The position numbers and the translations under genes are program-made. The notes beneath the pieces were generated by a model. That model did not search any database and was not told the origin of the DNA. It saw nothing but the letters and a program-made list of their open reading frames with translations. A stretch of 8,609 nucleotides of DNA from Alphaproteobacteria bacterium (lineage in GTDB: Bacteria > Pseudomonadota > Alphaproteobacteria > Micavibrionales > UBA2020): contig JAGXAX010000048.1 of NCBI GenBank assembly GCA_018971405.1, positions 1 through 8,609 of the forward strand. The letters are read 5' to 3'. This document shows, piece after piece, positions 1 through 6,356 of the stretch. The first letter of the stretch is position 1, and the number at the start of each line of letters is the position of its first letter.

Positions 1-28
1 AATATATTATTTTAAATACTTAAATTGA

Positions 29-529
29 TTAATGAAGTATTAATACCGTATGGAAAAAAGCGACCCAGGCACCGAAGCTTATGGCAAGGCCATAGGGAAC
101 CGCGCTCTTTCCCTCTTGCGCCTCCGCCATCCAACTGCCCGCGGGCGGATTGCGAAACGGCTTTTTTTTCCGGATCACCAACGTCGCCGCACCAAGCAGT
201 CCGCCCATCAGCGACATATAAAAAATAAAAGGAACCAGTCCGCGCAAGCCCACCCACAAGGCCAGCGCGCTGGCGAACTTCGAGTCGCCGCCGCCCATCA
301 GGCCCTTATAGAACATCAGGTATGTTATGGCGAACATGAGAGAAAAGGCCGCGAGATGACTCCACAGCGGCGCGAAGGCGCTCGGCATGGCAAGATATGC
401 CGGAACGAAACAGGAGAGGATGACAAGCGCATGCGCGTTCGGTATCCGCAGCGCGCGGATATCCGACCGGCAGCTGAGCAGTGTGACCGCCAGAACCGCC
501 ACCGCCATAAGCCTCACTGCTATCGCCAT
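29..529 (-). CDS. cpaA: Prepilin peptidase CpaA/TadV (type IVb/Flp pilus)
   Basis: An inner-membrane aspartyl peptidase of the type IV prepilin peptidase family, expected to cut the leader from Flp-type prepilins at the cytoplasmic face. The 166-aa protein is highly hydrophobic, with about five membrane segments (roughly residues 1-20, 31-49, 52-74, 86-118 and 148-165). Both expected catalytic aspartates are visible: D23 in the SDIRALRIPN segment after the first helix, and D82 in the GGGDSK motif (family signature GxGD, residues 79-82). It is short like other CpaA/TadV proteins and lacks the N-terminal methylase domain of PilD-type enzymes. A GAGGG Shine-Dalgarno lies about six bases before the ATG at 529. 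The Flp pilin gene lies just upstream on the same strand, separated by an intrinsic terminator, so expression probably depends on read-through. Function is well supported by motifs and context. Confidence 0.9.
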   Translation of the reverse strand: MAIAVRLMAVAVLAVTLLSCRSDIRALRIPNAHALVILSCFVPAYLAMPSAFAPLWSHLAAFSLMFAITYLMFYKGLMGGGDSKFASALALWVGLRGLVPFIFYMSLMGGLLGAATLVIRKKKPFRNPPAGSWMAEAQEGKSAVPYGLAISFGAWVAFFHTVLILH

Positions 530-540
530 GATGCCCTCAC

Positions 541-577
541 CGGAAAAAAGAAACCCGCCCCTTGGGGGAGCGGGTTT
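541..577 (-). terminator. Intrinsic terminator between pilin and cpaA
   Basis: An inverted repeat AAACCCGC (551-558) / GCGGGTTT (570-577) forms a perfect 8-bp stem. It can extend with three more C-G pairs past a bulged A at 569. Read on the minus strand, the hairpin is followed at once by CTTTTTTCCG, the U-tract of a Rho-independent terminator. It lies 36 bases after the pilin stop codon and 11 bases before the cpaA start, so it should end most pilin transcripts and let only a fraction continue into the peptidase gene. Confidence 0.85.
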
Positions 578-613
578 CCACTATCGTCGTGTGTTTGCTC
601 AACAGAGCAATTC

Positions 614-808
614 TTAGCCGCCGGTAGGCGCGGCCGTAATTTTGGCGCCGATGTTCGAGAACAGATTGACAAGGTCTGTACCGACGGCGAAAACGACCAC
701 GCTGATCGCAACCGCGATGCCTGCGGCAATAAGACCGTATTCGATAGCGGTCGCGCCCTTTTCGCAGCGCGCGAAAGCTTCCTTCTTCGCAAAGAGATTC
801 AAAAGCAT
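614..808 (-). CDS. flp: Flp/Fap-type pilin (type IVb major pilin precursor)
   Basis: Small prepilin of the Flp family, the subunit of Tad/Flp adhesive pili. I choose the ATG at 808 (64 aa) over the in-frame ATG at 820 (68 aa), because a GGAGG sits five bases before the 808 ATG and overlaps the codons that would follow the 820 ATG. The leader is 18 residues (MLLNLFAKKEAFARCEKG). Cleavage after the glycine gives a mature protein starting ATAIEYGLIAA, with Glu at +5 and Tyr at +6, the Flp hallmark. A hydrophobic helix (GLIAAGIAVAISVVVFAVG) follows and then a short Gly/Pro-ending tail; the mature pilin is 46 residues. CpaA, which should process it, lies directly downstream. The single Cys in the leader is a minor oddity. 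Identification is firm. Confidence 0.92.
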   Translation of the reverse strand: MLLNLFAKKEAFARCEKGATAIEYGLIAAGIAVAISVVVFAVGTDLVNLFSNIGAKITAAPTGG

Positions 809-1074
809 GTTACCCTCCATAAAATTTGTTGATACCCAGACGAACCAGTTGCCTTACACTTTCAGTCTACCCCCCGAAGATTTAAAATTCAGTAAAAAAA
901 GCATGTTTGAACAGTTAACTTAAAGCTTTTTATGACATGCGTACAATTTTATGTTTTTAAAATATCCTGCGGCGCAACGGCATTGCCGAAAAACGCAAAG
1001 TTCTTGTGACGCACACGGGATATATGTTCTCCTGCGATAGAGACTCGGATAAAAGCGCGAAAGGGTGAAATGTC
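809..1074. promoter_or_regulatory. AT-rich divergent intergenic region between pilin and 94-aa gene
   Basis: No credible gene is seen here. The stretch around 870-965 is distinctly AT-rich against the GC-rich surroundings, as expected for promoter DNA serving the pilin (minus) and perhaps the 94-aa gene (plus). A plus-strand candidate is TTGAAC (907-912), 17 bases, TTATGA (930-935); its -10 is poor. On the minus strand TTGTAC (complement of 941-946) is a possible -35 but no good -10 is paired with it. A small inverted repeat CGGCATTGCCG lies near 989-999. The region is assigned by position; the boxes are guesses. Confidence 0.35.
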
Positions 1075-1359
1075 ATGAACGCCGGAATCGTCAGTTTGGA
1101 AGACGGCACGCCCTGCATCGTCTGCGATGAAAAACCGCCGCGCGCCATCAGCCATGTTTCTTTCGACGAAGACGGCTACCGGCTTTCGCTGGTTTACAGC
1201 GCTGCAGGCGCGGCGTCGCAAGAACATTCTTTCGAATTCCCGCTCGACCCGCCGTTCGTCGAGGTTCTGCGCGCGCGCGGCAACGTCGCCGTCGCTTTTG
1301 TTCAAAACAAGCAAGTCGTTGATATCAATATATATCCCGTCAAATTCCTTCCCGCCTGA
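1075..1359 (+). CDS. Hypothetical protein, 94 aa
   Basis: I do not recognise this gene. The 94-aa product has no signal peptide or membrane segment, so it is probably cytoplasmic. It alternates hydrophobic and charged residues in a way that suggests mostly beta-strands (for example the segments around residues 39-42, 70-76 and 80-90). A Cys-x-x-Cys (CIVC, residues 14-17) near the N-terminus could be redox-active or bind metal, but one pair alone is weak evidence. Codon use with G or C in third positions matches the neighbouring genes, supporting real coding. AAGGGTG lies about nine bases before the ATG; an overlapping ATG at 1070 stops after two codons. The gene reads away from the pilin gene and lies 77 bases ahead of the next small gene on the same strand. 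Confidence 0.65.
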   Translation: MNAGIVSLEDGTPCIVCDEKPPRAISHVSFDEDGYRLSLVYSAAGAASQEHSFEFPLDPPFVEVLRARGNVAVAFVQNKQVVDINIYPVKFLPA

Positions 1360-1367
1360 CGGCGGAA

Positions 1368-1398
1368 TTGACGCACGCCGCGTTTTTTATGCTATAAT
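1368..1398 (+). promoter_or_regulatory. Extended -10 promoter for the 77-aa gene
   Basis: TTGACG (1368-1373) and a perfect TATAAT (1393-1398) preceded by TG one base upstream (TGCTATAAT from 1390) form an extended -10 promoter. The 19-base spacer is longer than ideal, but the extended -10 can compensate. Transcription would begin near 1404-1406, about 32 bases before the ATG at 1437. The perfect palindrome TGATATCA (1404-1411) sits at the predicted start. Confidence 0.6.
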
Positions 1399-1436
1399 CA
1401 ACCTGATATCATTTGAATGCATCAGGGAGATTCTCC

Positions 1437-1670
1437 ATGGCAAACGATCAGAAACTCAAAAAAGGCTATGCCGCCCCGCTGGAAGGCGACGGCAGCATCA
1501 GGTTCCTGCTGGAACTGGCTTTCCTCGGCATCGGGCTGCGCATGCTCGCGGGCCTGTCCAACACGCTGGACACGAAGCCCGGCAGCGCCCCACAATCGAA
1601 CGCGCTGAAGCTGAATGCGCCGACAATTACGTCCGGCTTCATCGCGCCCCGCCCGCCGACGCTGCATTAA
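1437..1670 (+). CDS. Hypothetical protein, 77 aa, one hydrophobic segment
   Basis: I do not recognise this gene. The start is set at the ATG at 1437, with GGGAG (1425-1429) at normal spacing; an in-frame TTG at 1413 is less likely because it has no Shine-Dalgarno and lies too close to the predicted transcription start. The 77-aa product has a lysine-rich polar N-terminus, a central hydrophobic or amphipathic stretch (about residues 21-40, IRFLLELAFLGIGLRMLAGL) that could be a single membrane-associated helix, and a low-complexity tail rich in Pro, Ser, Asn and Thr. There is no classical signal peptide. Its own promoter lies just upstream. It is convergent with ung, with five bases between the two stop codons. 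An odd-length perfect inverted repeat, GGAGA-T-TCTCC, covers its ribosome-binding site (1426-1436). Confidence 0.65.
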   Translation: MANDQKLKKGYAAPLEGDGSIRFLLELAFLGIGLRMLAGLSNTLDTKPGSAPQSNALKLNAPTITSGFIAPRPPTLH

Positions 1671-1675
1671 CAATA

Positions 1676-2362
1676 TCAAATCTTCTGCCAGTCGATCGGC
1701 GCGAGGCCGTGCGCCGCGAGGTATTCGTTCGCGCATTTGAAATGCCCGCAGCCGAGAAACCCGCGGTGGGCGGAGAGCGGCGACGGGTGCGGCGCTTCCA
1801 GCACCAGATGCTTTTTGCGGTCGATCAGCGCGCCTTTCTTCTGCGCGTAAGAACCCCACAGCAAAAACACCACATGTTCGCGCTTTTCATTGACGGCGCG
1901 GATGATGGCATCGGTGAATTCCTCCCAGCCCTTGCGCTGGTGCGATCCGGCCAGAGCCTTCTGCACCGTCAGCGTCGCATTGAGCAGCAGGACGCCCTGC
2001 TCCGCCCAGCCGGTGAGGTCGCCGTGGCGCGGCATTTTCACGCCATATTCGCTCTCGATCTCTTTATAAATGTTGATCAGGCTTGGCGGAATGGCGACGC
2101 CTTTGCGCACCGAGAAGCACAGCCCGTGCGCCTGCCCTTCGCCGTGGTAGGGGTCCTGCCCGATGATGACGACTTTCACGCGGTCGAAGGCCGTGGTGTT
2201 CATGGCATTGAAGATTTCGGTTCCTTTGGGATAGATGACTTTGCCGCGCGCCTTTTCGTCCTGTAAAAAATTTTTAAGCTGCGCCATATACGGGCGATCG
2301 AACTCGCCGCCGATGACGTCGAGCCAGTTCTGCTCCAGCTTGATGGCGGATTGCGCCGTCAT
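1676..2362 (-). CDS. ung: Uracil-DNA glycosylase, family 1
   Basis: Removes uracil from DNA (from dUMP misincorporation or cytosine deamination), starting base excision repair in the cytoplasm. The 228-aa length is normal for bacterial Ung. The diagnostic motifs are present in order: GQDPYHG (residues 68-74, with D70 the water-activating aspartate), the uracil-binding segment LLLNATLTV (about 125-133, with N128), and the DNA-intercalation loop [11 protein letters not shown] (192-202, with catalytic H192). The start ATG at 2362 has a GGAG about ten bases upstream; starting there keeps the usual N-terminal WLDVI-like segment. The gene stands alone on the minus strand, convergent with the 77-aa gene and divergent from the small lipoprotein gene. 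No anomalies are seen and the identification is certain. Confidence 0.98.
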   Translation of the reverse strand: MTAQSAIKLEQNWLDVIGGEFDRPYMAQLKNFLQDEKARGKVIYPKGTEIFNAMNTTAFDRVKVVIIGQDPYHGEGQAHGLCFSVRKGVAIPPSLINIYKEIESEYGVKMPRHGDLTGWAEQGVLLLNATLTVQKALAGSHQRKGWEEFTDAIIRAVNEKREHVVFLLWGSYAQKKGALIDRKKHLVLEAPHPSPLSAHRGFLGCGHFKCANEYLAAHGLAPIDWQKI

Positions 2363-2398
2363 GTGTCTTGTGCTCCGTTCTTTGCCTGAAACCTGTTT

Positions 2399-2427
2399 CT
2401 TCTAGCCGCGCGCGCCGCAAAAAACAA
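2399..2427 (-). promoter_or_regulatory. Candidate ung promoter
   Basis: Read on the minus strand, TTGTTT (complement of 2422-2427), a 17-base GC-rich spacer and TAGAAG (complement of 2399-2404) are placed about 35-40 bases before the ung ATG. Spacing is right but the -10 box is weak, so this is only a candidate. Confidence 0.3.
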
Positions 2428-2462
2428 GTCCGGCCCGCCCTGTATGGAAATAATTACGCCGG

Positions 2463-2490
2463 TTGACGTCATGCGCCGCCATGATAGCAT
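2463..2490 (+). promoter_or_regulatory. Candidate promoter for the small lipoprotein gene
   Basis: TTGACG (2463-2468), a 16-base spacer and TAGCAT (2485-2490), with TG one base before the -10 (TGATAGCAT), resemble the promoter at 1368-1398. Transcription would start near 2497, leaving a leader of only about 14 bases with the GAGGG Shine-Dalgarno at its very 5' end. That is tight but workable. Confidence 0.45.
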
Positions 2491-2510
2491 TTTCATGAGG
2501 GAAAAAGGCC

Positions 2511-2747
2511 ATGAACAAGCACGTTATCCTTGCACTCGTTCTCGCGGCGGCGGCCGGCCTTTCGTCTTGCGCGAGCGTTTCTCCGACCTACCATCCCAAC
2601 GACCTCTATACCGGCGAGGACGTGATGGACGCCTTCCATTACTGCCAGAAGCGCACACCTGACGATTTCATCGGGTTAAGCCGTCTGTTCGACCGCTGCA
2701 TGCACGACCGGGGCTGGGAACGCGACCACCCCTACACGCCCTTTTAG
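2511..2747 (+). CDS. Small lipoprotein, 78 aa
   Basis: A predicted lipoprotein of unknown function. The N-terminus is a textbook lipoprotein signal: MNKH, a hydrophobic stretch, then the lipobox LSSC with the lipidated cysteine at residue 20. Ser at +3 and no Asp at +2 suggest outer-membrane sorting if the Lol rules apply. The mature part is only 59 residues, mostly polar. It carries two more cysteines, C45 (FHYCQKR) and C63 (RCMHDRGW), that could form a disulfide in the periplasm. The C-terminal CMxxRGW pattern recalls small proteobacterial lipoproteins that share a Cys-Met...Gly-Trp block. GAGGG (2497-2501) lies about ten bases before the ATG. Its TAG stop overlaps the stop of the convergent puuA-like gene. 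The lipoprotein call is strong; no specific role can be given. Confidence 0.82.
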   Translation: MNKHVILALVLAAAAGLSSCASVSPTYHPNDLYTGEDVMDAFHYCQKRTPDDFIGLSRLFDRCMHDRGWERDHPYTPF

Positions 2748-4087
2748 ACGTTCAGCAGCAGGCTCTCGCGCTCCCACGAGCTGATGACGGCGTTGTAGGC
2801 CTTGAATTCCGTCTCCTTGATGCCGACCAGCGTGCGCACGAACTGTTCGCCCAGCAACTCGGACAGCGGCTTGCAGCCCTTGAACTTCTTGAGCGAGTCG
2901 GTCATGTGCATGGGCAGGCTGCTGCCTTTTTTGTAGGCGCTGCCCTTGACCTGCTCGGTCGGCTCGATCTCCTCCAGCAGGCCGAGAAGCCCGCAGGCGA
3001 GCGTGGCGGTGATCGTCAGGTAAGGATTGCCGTCCGCGCCCGGCAGGCGGTTTTCGACGCGGCGGTTCTCCGGCTTCGCCACCGGCACGCGCAGGCCCGC
3101 CGTGCGGTTGTCCAGCCCCCATTCGACGTTGATCGGGCTGTCCGTCTCCTTGTGACCGAAACGGCGGAAGGAGTTGACGTTCGGCGCCATCAGCGGCAGC
3201 GCGGCGGGCAGGTATTTTTGCATGCCGCCGATGTAGTTGCGGAAGAACTTGGTGTCCTGCCCGTCCTCGGTCGAGAAAAGGTTCCGCCCACTCCGCGCGT
3301 CGACGACGCTCTGGTGGATGTGCATGGCGCTACCCGGCTCCAGCTGCATCGGCTGGGCCATGAAGGTGGCGTAAACGCCGTGGCGCATGGCGACTTCGCG
3401 CGCCGTGCGCTTGAACAAAAACGCCTGATCCGCCACTTCCAGCGGGTCGCCGTGGTTGAAGTTGACCTCGATCTGCGCCGCGCCCGCCTCGTGGCTCAGC
3501 GTGTCGATGTCGATGTTCTGCTCCTCGCAGTAATCGTAGACGTCCTCGAAAATCGGGTCGAACTCGTTGACGGCGTCGATGCCGTAGGCCTGACGCCCGC
3601 TCTCCTTGCGCCCCGAGCGGCCGATCGGCGGCTGCAGCGGGATGTCCGGATCGGTGTTGACCGAAACGAGATAGAACTCCAGCTCCGGCGCGACGACCGG
3701 GCGCCAGCCGCGGCTTTCGTATTCCGCCAGAATCTTCTTGAGCAGGTGGCGCGAGGAGATGGTGACCGGCGTGTCGTCGCCGTAATAGGCGTCGCAGATG
3801 ATCTGCGCCGTCGGCTCCTGATACCACGGCACGAGGCGCACGGTGTTGTTGTCGGGCGTGATGTAAACGTCGCCGAGCGAAGGGCTGATGTAATCGCCCG
3901 ACGGATAGTCGCCGGTCACGGTCTGCACGAAGACGGATTCCGGCAGCGGCATGCCACGCTCGCGCAATATCCGTAATAGCTTCTCCGCGGGGATGATCTT
4001 GCCCCGCGCGATGCCCGACATGTCGGGCACAAGGCATTCGACTTCCGTTATCTCATGTTCTCGGATAAACTCTTCTAACTTGTCCAT
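2744..4087 (-). CDS. puuA: Glutamine synthetase-family ligase, probable gamma-glutamylputrescine synthetase (PuuA-like)
   Basis: An ATP-dependent cytoplasmic ligase of the glutamine synthetase fold; PuuA-type members join glutamate to putrescine in the first Puu pathway step. The 447-aa length is typical. The N-terminal beta-grasp part contains VPDMSGIARGKIIP (20-33), a pattern of PuuA-like rather than classical GlnA proteins. Catalytic-domain metal and substrate residues are visible: PELEF (134-138), E200 and E207 (IEVNF), GSAMHIHQS (252-260, H256), NRTAGLRVP (327-335), and ENRLPGADGNPYL (345-357, with E345 and R347). The GlnA adenylylation-site tyrosine context (NLYDLP) is absent, so it is probably not regulated that way. 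A PuuB-like oxidoreductase lies divergently only 28 bases away, supporting polyamine use. Only a weak AAGAAAAG precedes the ATG. Substrate specificity is inferred; another amine or glutamine synthesis itself is possible. Confidence 0.85.
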   Translation of the reverse strand: MDKLEEFIREHEITEVECLVPDMSGIARGKIIPAEKLLRILRERGMPLPESVFVQTVTGDYPSGDYISPSLGDVYITPDNNTVRLVPWYQEPTAQIICDAYYGDDTPVTISSRHLLKKILAEYESRGWRPVVAPELEFYLVSVNTDPDIPLQPPIGRSGRKESGRQAYGIDAVNEFDPIFEDVYDYCEEQNIDIDTLSHEAGAAQIEVNFNHGDPLEVADQAFLFKRTAREVAMRHGVYATFMAQPMQLEPGSAMHIHQSVVDARSGRNLFSTEDGQDTKFFRNYIGGMQKYLPAALPLMAPNVNSFRRFGHKETDSPINVEWGLDNRTAGLRVPVAKPENRRVENRLPGADGNPYLTITATLACGLLGLLEEIEPTEQVKGSAYKKGSSLPMHMTDSLKKFKGCKPLSELLGEQFVRTLVGIKETEFKAYNAVISSWERESLLLNV

Positions 4088-4115
4088 TGCTGAATTCTTT
4101 TCTTGGTTTAAGCAG

Positions 4116-5396
4116 ATGCCACTGGAAGCGCAGACAGAACAGATCGCAGACCAGAATTACAGGACGTCCTGGTACACCGTGACCCCGAACAGGCTTATGG
4201 CGACTTTAGGCGCGCTGGGTGGGGAAATCAACTGCGATGTTTGCGTGATTGGCGCAGGTTTTACGGGTATTTCAGCCGCTTACGAGTTCTCCCAGAAAGG
4301 ATATTCCGTAATTCTTCTGGAAGCGAAAAACCTGCTCGATTCCGTCACTGGCAAGAACGGCAGCCACCTGCTTCGCGGCTACCAGATCTCTCCTGATAAT
4401 ATGGCAAAAAAATACACACCCGCCGGCGCAAGGATGCTCTGCAACCTGACGCTGGAGGGCCTCGCCTTGATCGTCGAGCGCATCGCCAGGCACGATATAA
4501 AATGCGACCTCAAGTTCGGCCATGTGACCGCCGCGCTTTACCGCGAGGACGTTTCCTCCCTCACGGACAGGATCAAGGCGTGGGGCCAGCTCGGCCATAC
4601 CGACCTGCAATACATATCCGCAAAAGACATCCCCGCCTATATCGACAGCAAAAAATACGTCGGCGGGCTCTACGACCCCAAAGGCGCCCATTTTCACCCG
4701 CTGAACTACGCGCTCGGCGTCCTGCAAACCGCGCAAGCCGCAGGCTGCAAGATCTACGACGAAACGCCCGTCCATGAAATCACCCAGGGCGCCACAGTCA
4801 GGGTCAGGACGCAAACGGGAGCCGTCAACGCAAAGTTCGTCGTTCTGAGCGGGCATATCAGAATTCCGGGCATTCCCAAGCTCAGCAAGAAGATCATCCC
4901 CGCCGCCATGCCGATGCTCGCGACGCAGCCTCTCGGCACCAAGATCGCGGGCAAAATCCTGCCCAAAGGCACCGGCGTGACCGATACGTGCAGTATTATG
5001 AATTATTTCAACCTTTCCCACGACGGCAGGCTGCTGTTCGGCAGCGTCTGCCCCAATATAGACCTGCAAAAGCGCATGACCGCCCTCTTCCCCGACCTGA
5101 AAGGCATCGCCATCGCGCACCGCTGGGACAACCCCATGGATTTCACGCTCAACCGCATGCCGCATTTCGGCCGCCTTGCCGACAACATTTTCTATGCGCA
5201 TGGATATTGCGGTCAGGGCGTCATATTGGGTAATCTGGCAGGCAAGCTGATGGCGGAAGCCGTCAGCGGCACGGCGGAACGGTTTGACGTTTTCGCCGGA
5301 ATACGGCACCTCTCCATTCCGGGCGGGGACTCCTTCAAAAAGCGCATGCTGGCCTTCGGGATGGCGTGGCACAGGTTGCAGGACTCGCTCCTTTAG
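4116..5396 (+). CDS. puuB: FAD-dependent oxidoreductase, probable gamma-glutamylputrescine oxidase (PuuB-like)
   Basis: A 426-aa flavoprotein of the D-amino-acid oxidase (DAO) superfamily. PuuB oxidises gamma-glutamylputrescine to the aldehyde, giving ammonia and H2O2. The Rossmann dinucleotide-binding motif is VIGAGFTG (44-51), with the ribose-binding acid E69 at the end of the second strand (ILLEA). PuuB-like blocks follow: GGLYDPKGAHFHPLNYALG in the middle, then MNYFNLSHDGRLLFG, NRMPHFGRL, and the C-terminal flavin block HGYCGQGVILGNLAGKLMAEA. The start ATG at 4116 matches the N-terminal length of the family; the frame stays open further upstream only inside antisense puuA. The Shine-Dalgarno is poor. 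The segment usually read as GxNGG in this family is KNGSHLL here, a possible sign of divergence. It is followed after 19 bases by the DHH gene. The exact substrate is inferred from the puuA neighbour. Confidence 0.82.
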   Translation: MPLEAQTEQIADQNYRTSWYTVTPNRLMATLGALGGEINCDVCVIGAGFTGISAAYEFSQKGYSVILLEAKNLLDSVTGKNGSHLLRGYQISPDNMAKKYTPAGARMLCNLTLEGLALIVERIARHDIKCDLKFGHVTAALYREDVSSLTDRIKAWGQLGHTDLQYISAKDIPAYIDSKKYVGGLYDPKGAHFHPLNYALGVLQTAQAAGCKIYDETPVHEITQGATVRVRTQTGAVNAKFVVLSGHIRIPGIPKLSKKIIPAAMPMLATQPLGTKIAGKILPKGTGVTDTCSIMNYFNLSHDGRLLFGSVCPNIDLQKRMTALFPDLKGIAIAHRWDNPMDFTLNRMPHFGRLADNIFYAHGYCGQGVILGNLAGKLMAEAVSGTAERFDVFAGIRHLSIPGGDSFKKRMLAFGMAWHRLQDSLL

Positions 5397-5415
5397 AAGA
5401 AAGGCAAAAACAAGC

Positions 5416-6348
5416 ATGTCACAAAAATACCGCCTCATCACCCGCAGCGACCTCGACGGCATCGTATGCGCCGCCCTGCTCAAGGAAGCGGGCATGGTGG
5501 ACGAAATCACCTTCGCCCACCCCAAGGACATGCAGGACGGCACCATCGCCGTCACCGGTAACGACATCATCACCAACCTGCCCTATCACCCGAACGCGCA
5601 TATGGTCTTCGACCACCACGCGAGCGAGGCCGAGCGCAACAAGACCCCCGCCAAGAACATGGTCAACGACCCGAACGCGCCCTCCGCCGCGGCGGTCGTC
5701 TACAAGCACCTCGGCGGCGCGGCCAAGTTCCCCGGTATCTCGAAAGAGCTGCTGGACGCAGCCAACAAGATCGACTCCGCGCAGCTGACGGAAAGCGAAA
5801 TCCTCGAACCGCACGGCTGGGTGCTGCTCGGCTTCATCATGGACAACCGCACCGGCCTCGGCCGCCTGCACCAGTTCCAGATGTCGAACTACAACCTGAT
5901 GCTGGAACTGGTCGATATCCTCCGCAAGGAGAAATCCATCGACGGCATCCTCGCCAACCCTCACGTCGCCGAGCGCGTCAAGGTCTACCACGAGCATGCC
6001 GAAATGGCCCGCCACCAGATCAAGAAATGCGCCTCCATGCACGACAAGCTGCTGGTCATCGACCTGCGCTCCGAGCCGATGATCTACTGCATCAACCGCT
6101 TCGCCGTGTACGCGCTCTATCCCGCCGCCAACATCTCCATGCACGTCCTGCCCGGCAAGAAAAACCAGAATACCGTCTTCGCCGTCGGCAAATCGGTGCT
6201 CAACCGTTCGGCCAAGGTCGACGTCGGCAGCCTGATGCTCAAATACGGCGGCGGCGGCCACAAGGCCGTCGGTACCTGCCAGATCCCGCACCACGACGTG
6301 GACACCGTCAAGGACGAGCTTATCCGCGCCATCGTCAAGGCGGGCTGA
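5416..6348 (+). CDS. DHH/DHHA1-family phosphoesterase (exopolyphosphatase-like)
   Basis: A 310-aa protein of the DHH phosphoesterase superfamily (relatives include RecJ, NrnA nanoRNases, cyclic-dinucleotide phosphodiesterases and PPX-like pyrophosphatases). Metal-binding motifs are visible in order: RSDLDG (10-15), FDHH (65-68, the DHH motif), D120 in NKIDS, and the C-terminal DHHA1 substrate-binding glycine motif GGGGHKAVG (278-286). The N-terminal [14 protein letters not shown] and AHPKDMQDG blocks look like the subgroup often labelled exopolyphosphatase-related, whose true substrate is unclear to me. No signal peptide or membrane segment is seen, so it is cytoplasmic. The chosen ATG at 5416 has AAAGG about ten bases upstream. 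It sits 19 bases after puuB and eight bases before fdxA, so a three-gene transcript is likely. Family assignment is firm; the substrate (short RNA, dinucleotide or polyphosphate) is unknown. Confidence 0.88.
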   Translation: MSQKYRLITRSDLDGIVCAALLKEAGMVDEITFAHPKDMQDGTIAVTGNDIITNLPYHPNAHMVFDHHASEAERNKTPAKNMVNDPNAPSAAAVVYKHLGGAAKFPGISKELLDAANKIDSAQLTESEILEPHGWVLLGFIMDNRTGLGRLHQFQMSNYNLMLELVDILRKEKSIDGILANPHVAERVKVYHEHAEMARHQIKKCASMHDKLLVIDLRSEPMIYCINRFAVYALYPAANISMHVLPGKKNQNTVFAVGKSVLNRSAKVDVGSLMLKYGGGGHKAVGTCQIPHHDVDTVKDELIRAIVKAG

Positions 6349-6356
6349 AATCCGCC
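6339..6356 (+). promoter_or_regulatory. Inverted repeat directly before the fdxA start codon
   Basis: GGCGG (6339-6343) and CCGCC (6352-6356) can pair around an eight-base loop that contains the DHH gene's TGA stop. The second arm touches the fdxA ATG, and no convincing Shine-Dalgarno lies between the arms. The hairpin would be melted by ribosomes finishing the upstream gene, which suggests translational coupling. The repeat itself is certain; the role is inferred. Confidence 0.4.

Noticed and set aside
1352..1388. Possible terminator after the 94-aa gene (CCGCC-TGAC-GGCGG hairpin, later T-run at 1383-1388)
   Set aside because: The T-run starts 17 bases after the hairpin and lies inside the promoter spacer, so it is not a proper intrinsic terminator.
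1127..2266. Plus-strand open frame (379 codons) spanning the small genes and ung
   Set aside because: It crosses two better-supported small genes in another frame and runs antisense to ung; the composition is that of a shadow frame.
2404..2424. GC-rich alternating run followed by AAAAAA upstream of ung
   Set aside because: The arms are not truly self-complementary beyond the alternating GC core, and the A/T-run is on the wrong side for a terminator of minus-strand transcripts.
2906..3976. Plus-strand open frame (356 codons) opposite puuA
   Set aside because: Arg/Val/Asp-rich low-information product, antisense to a gene with all glutamine synthetase-family motifs, and no ribosome-binding site.
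3951..4115. Longer N-terminus for the PuuB-like oxidase
   Set aside because: The frame is open upstream, but that part is antisense to the puuA start and its translation does not resemble the family N-terminus; ATG 4116 gives the expected length.
4272..6294. Minus-strand open frames opposite puuB and the DHH gene
   Set aside because: Val/Asp/Gly-rich products without motifs, antisense to genes with clear catalytic motifs.
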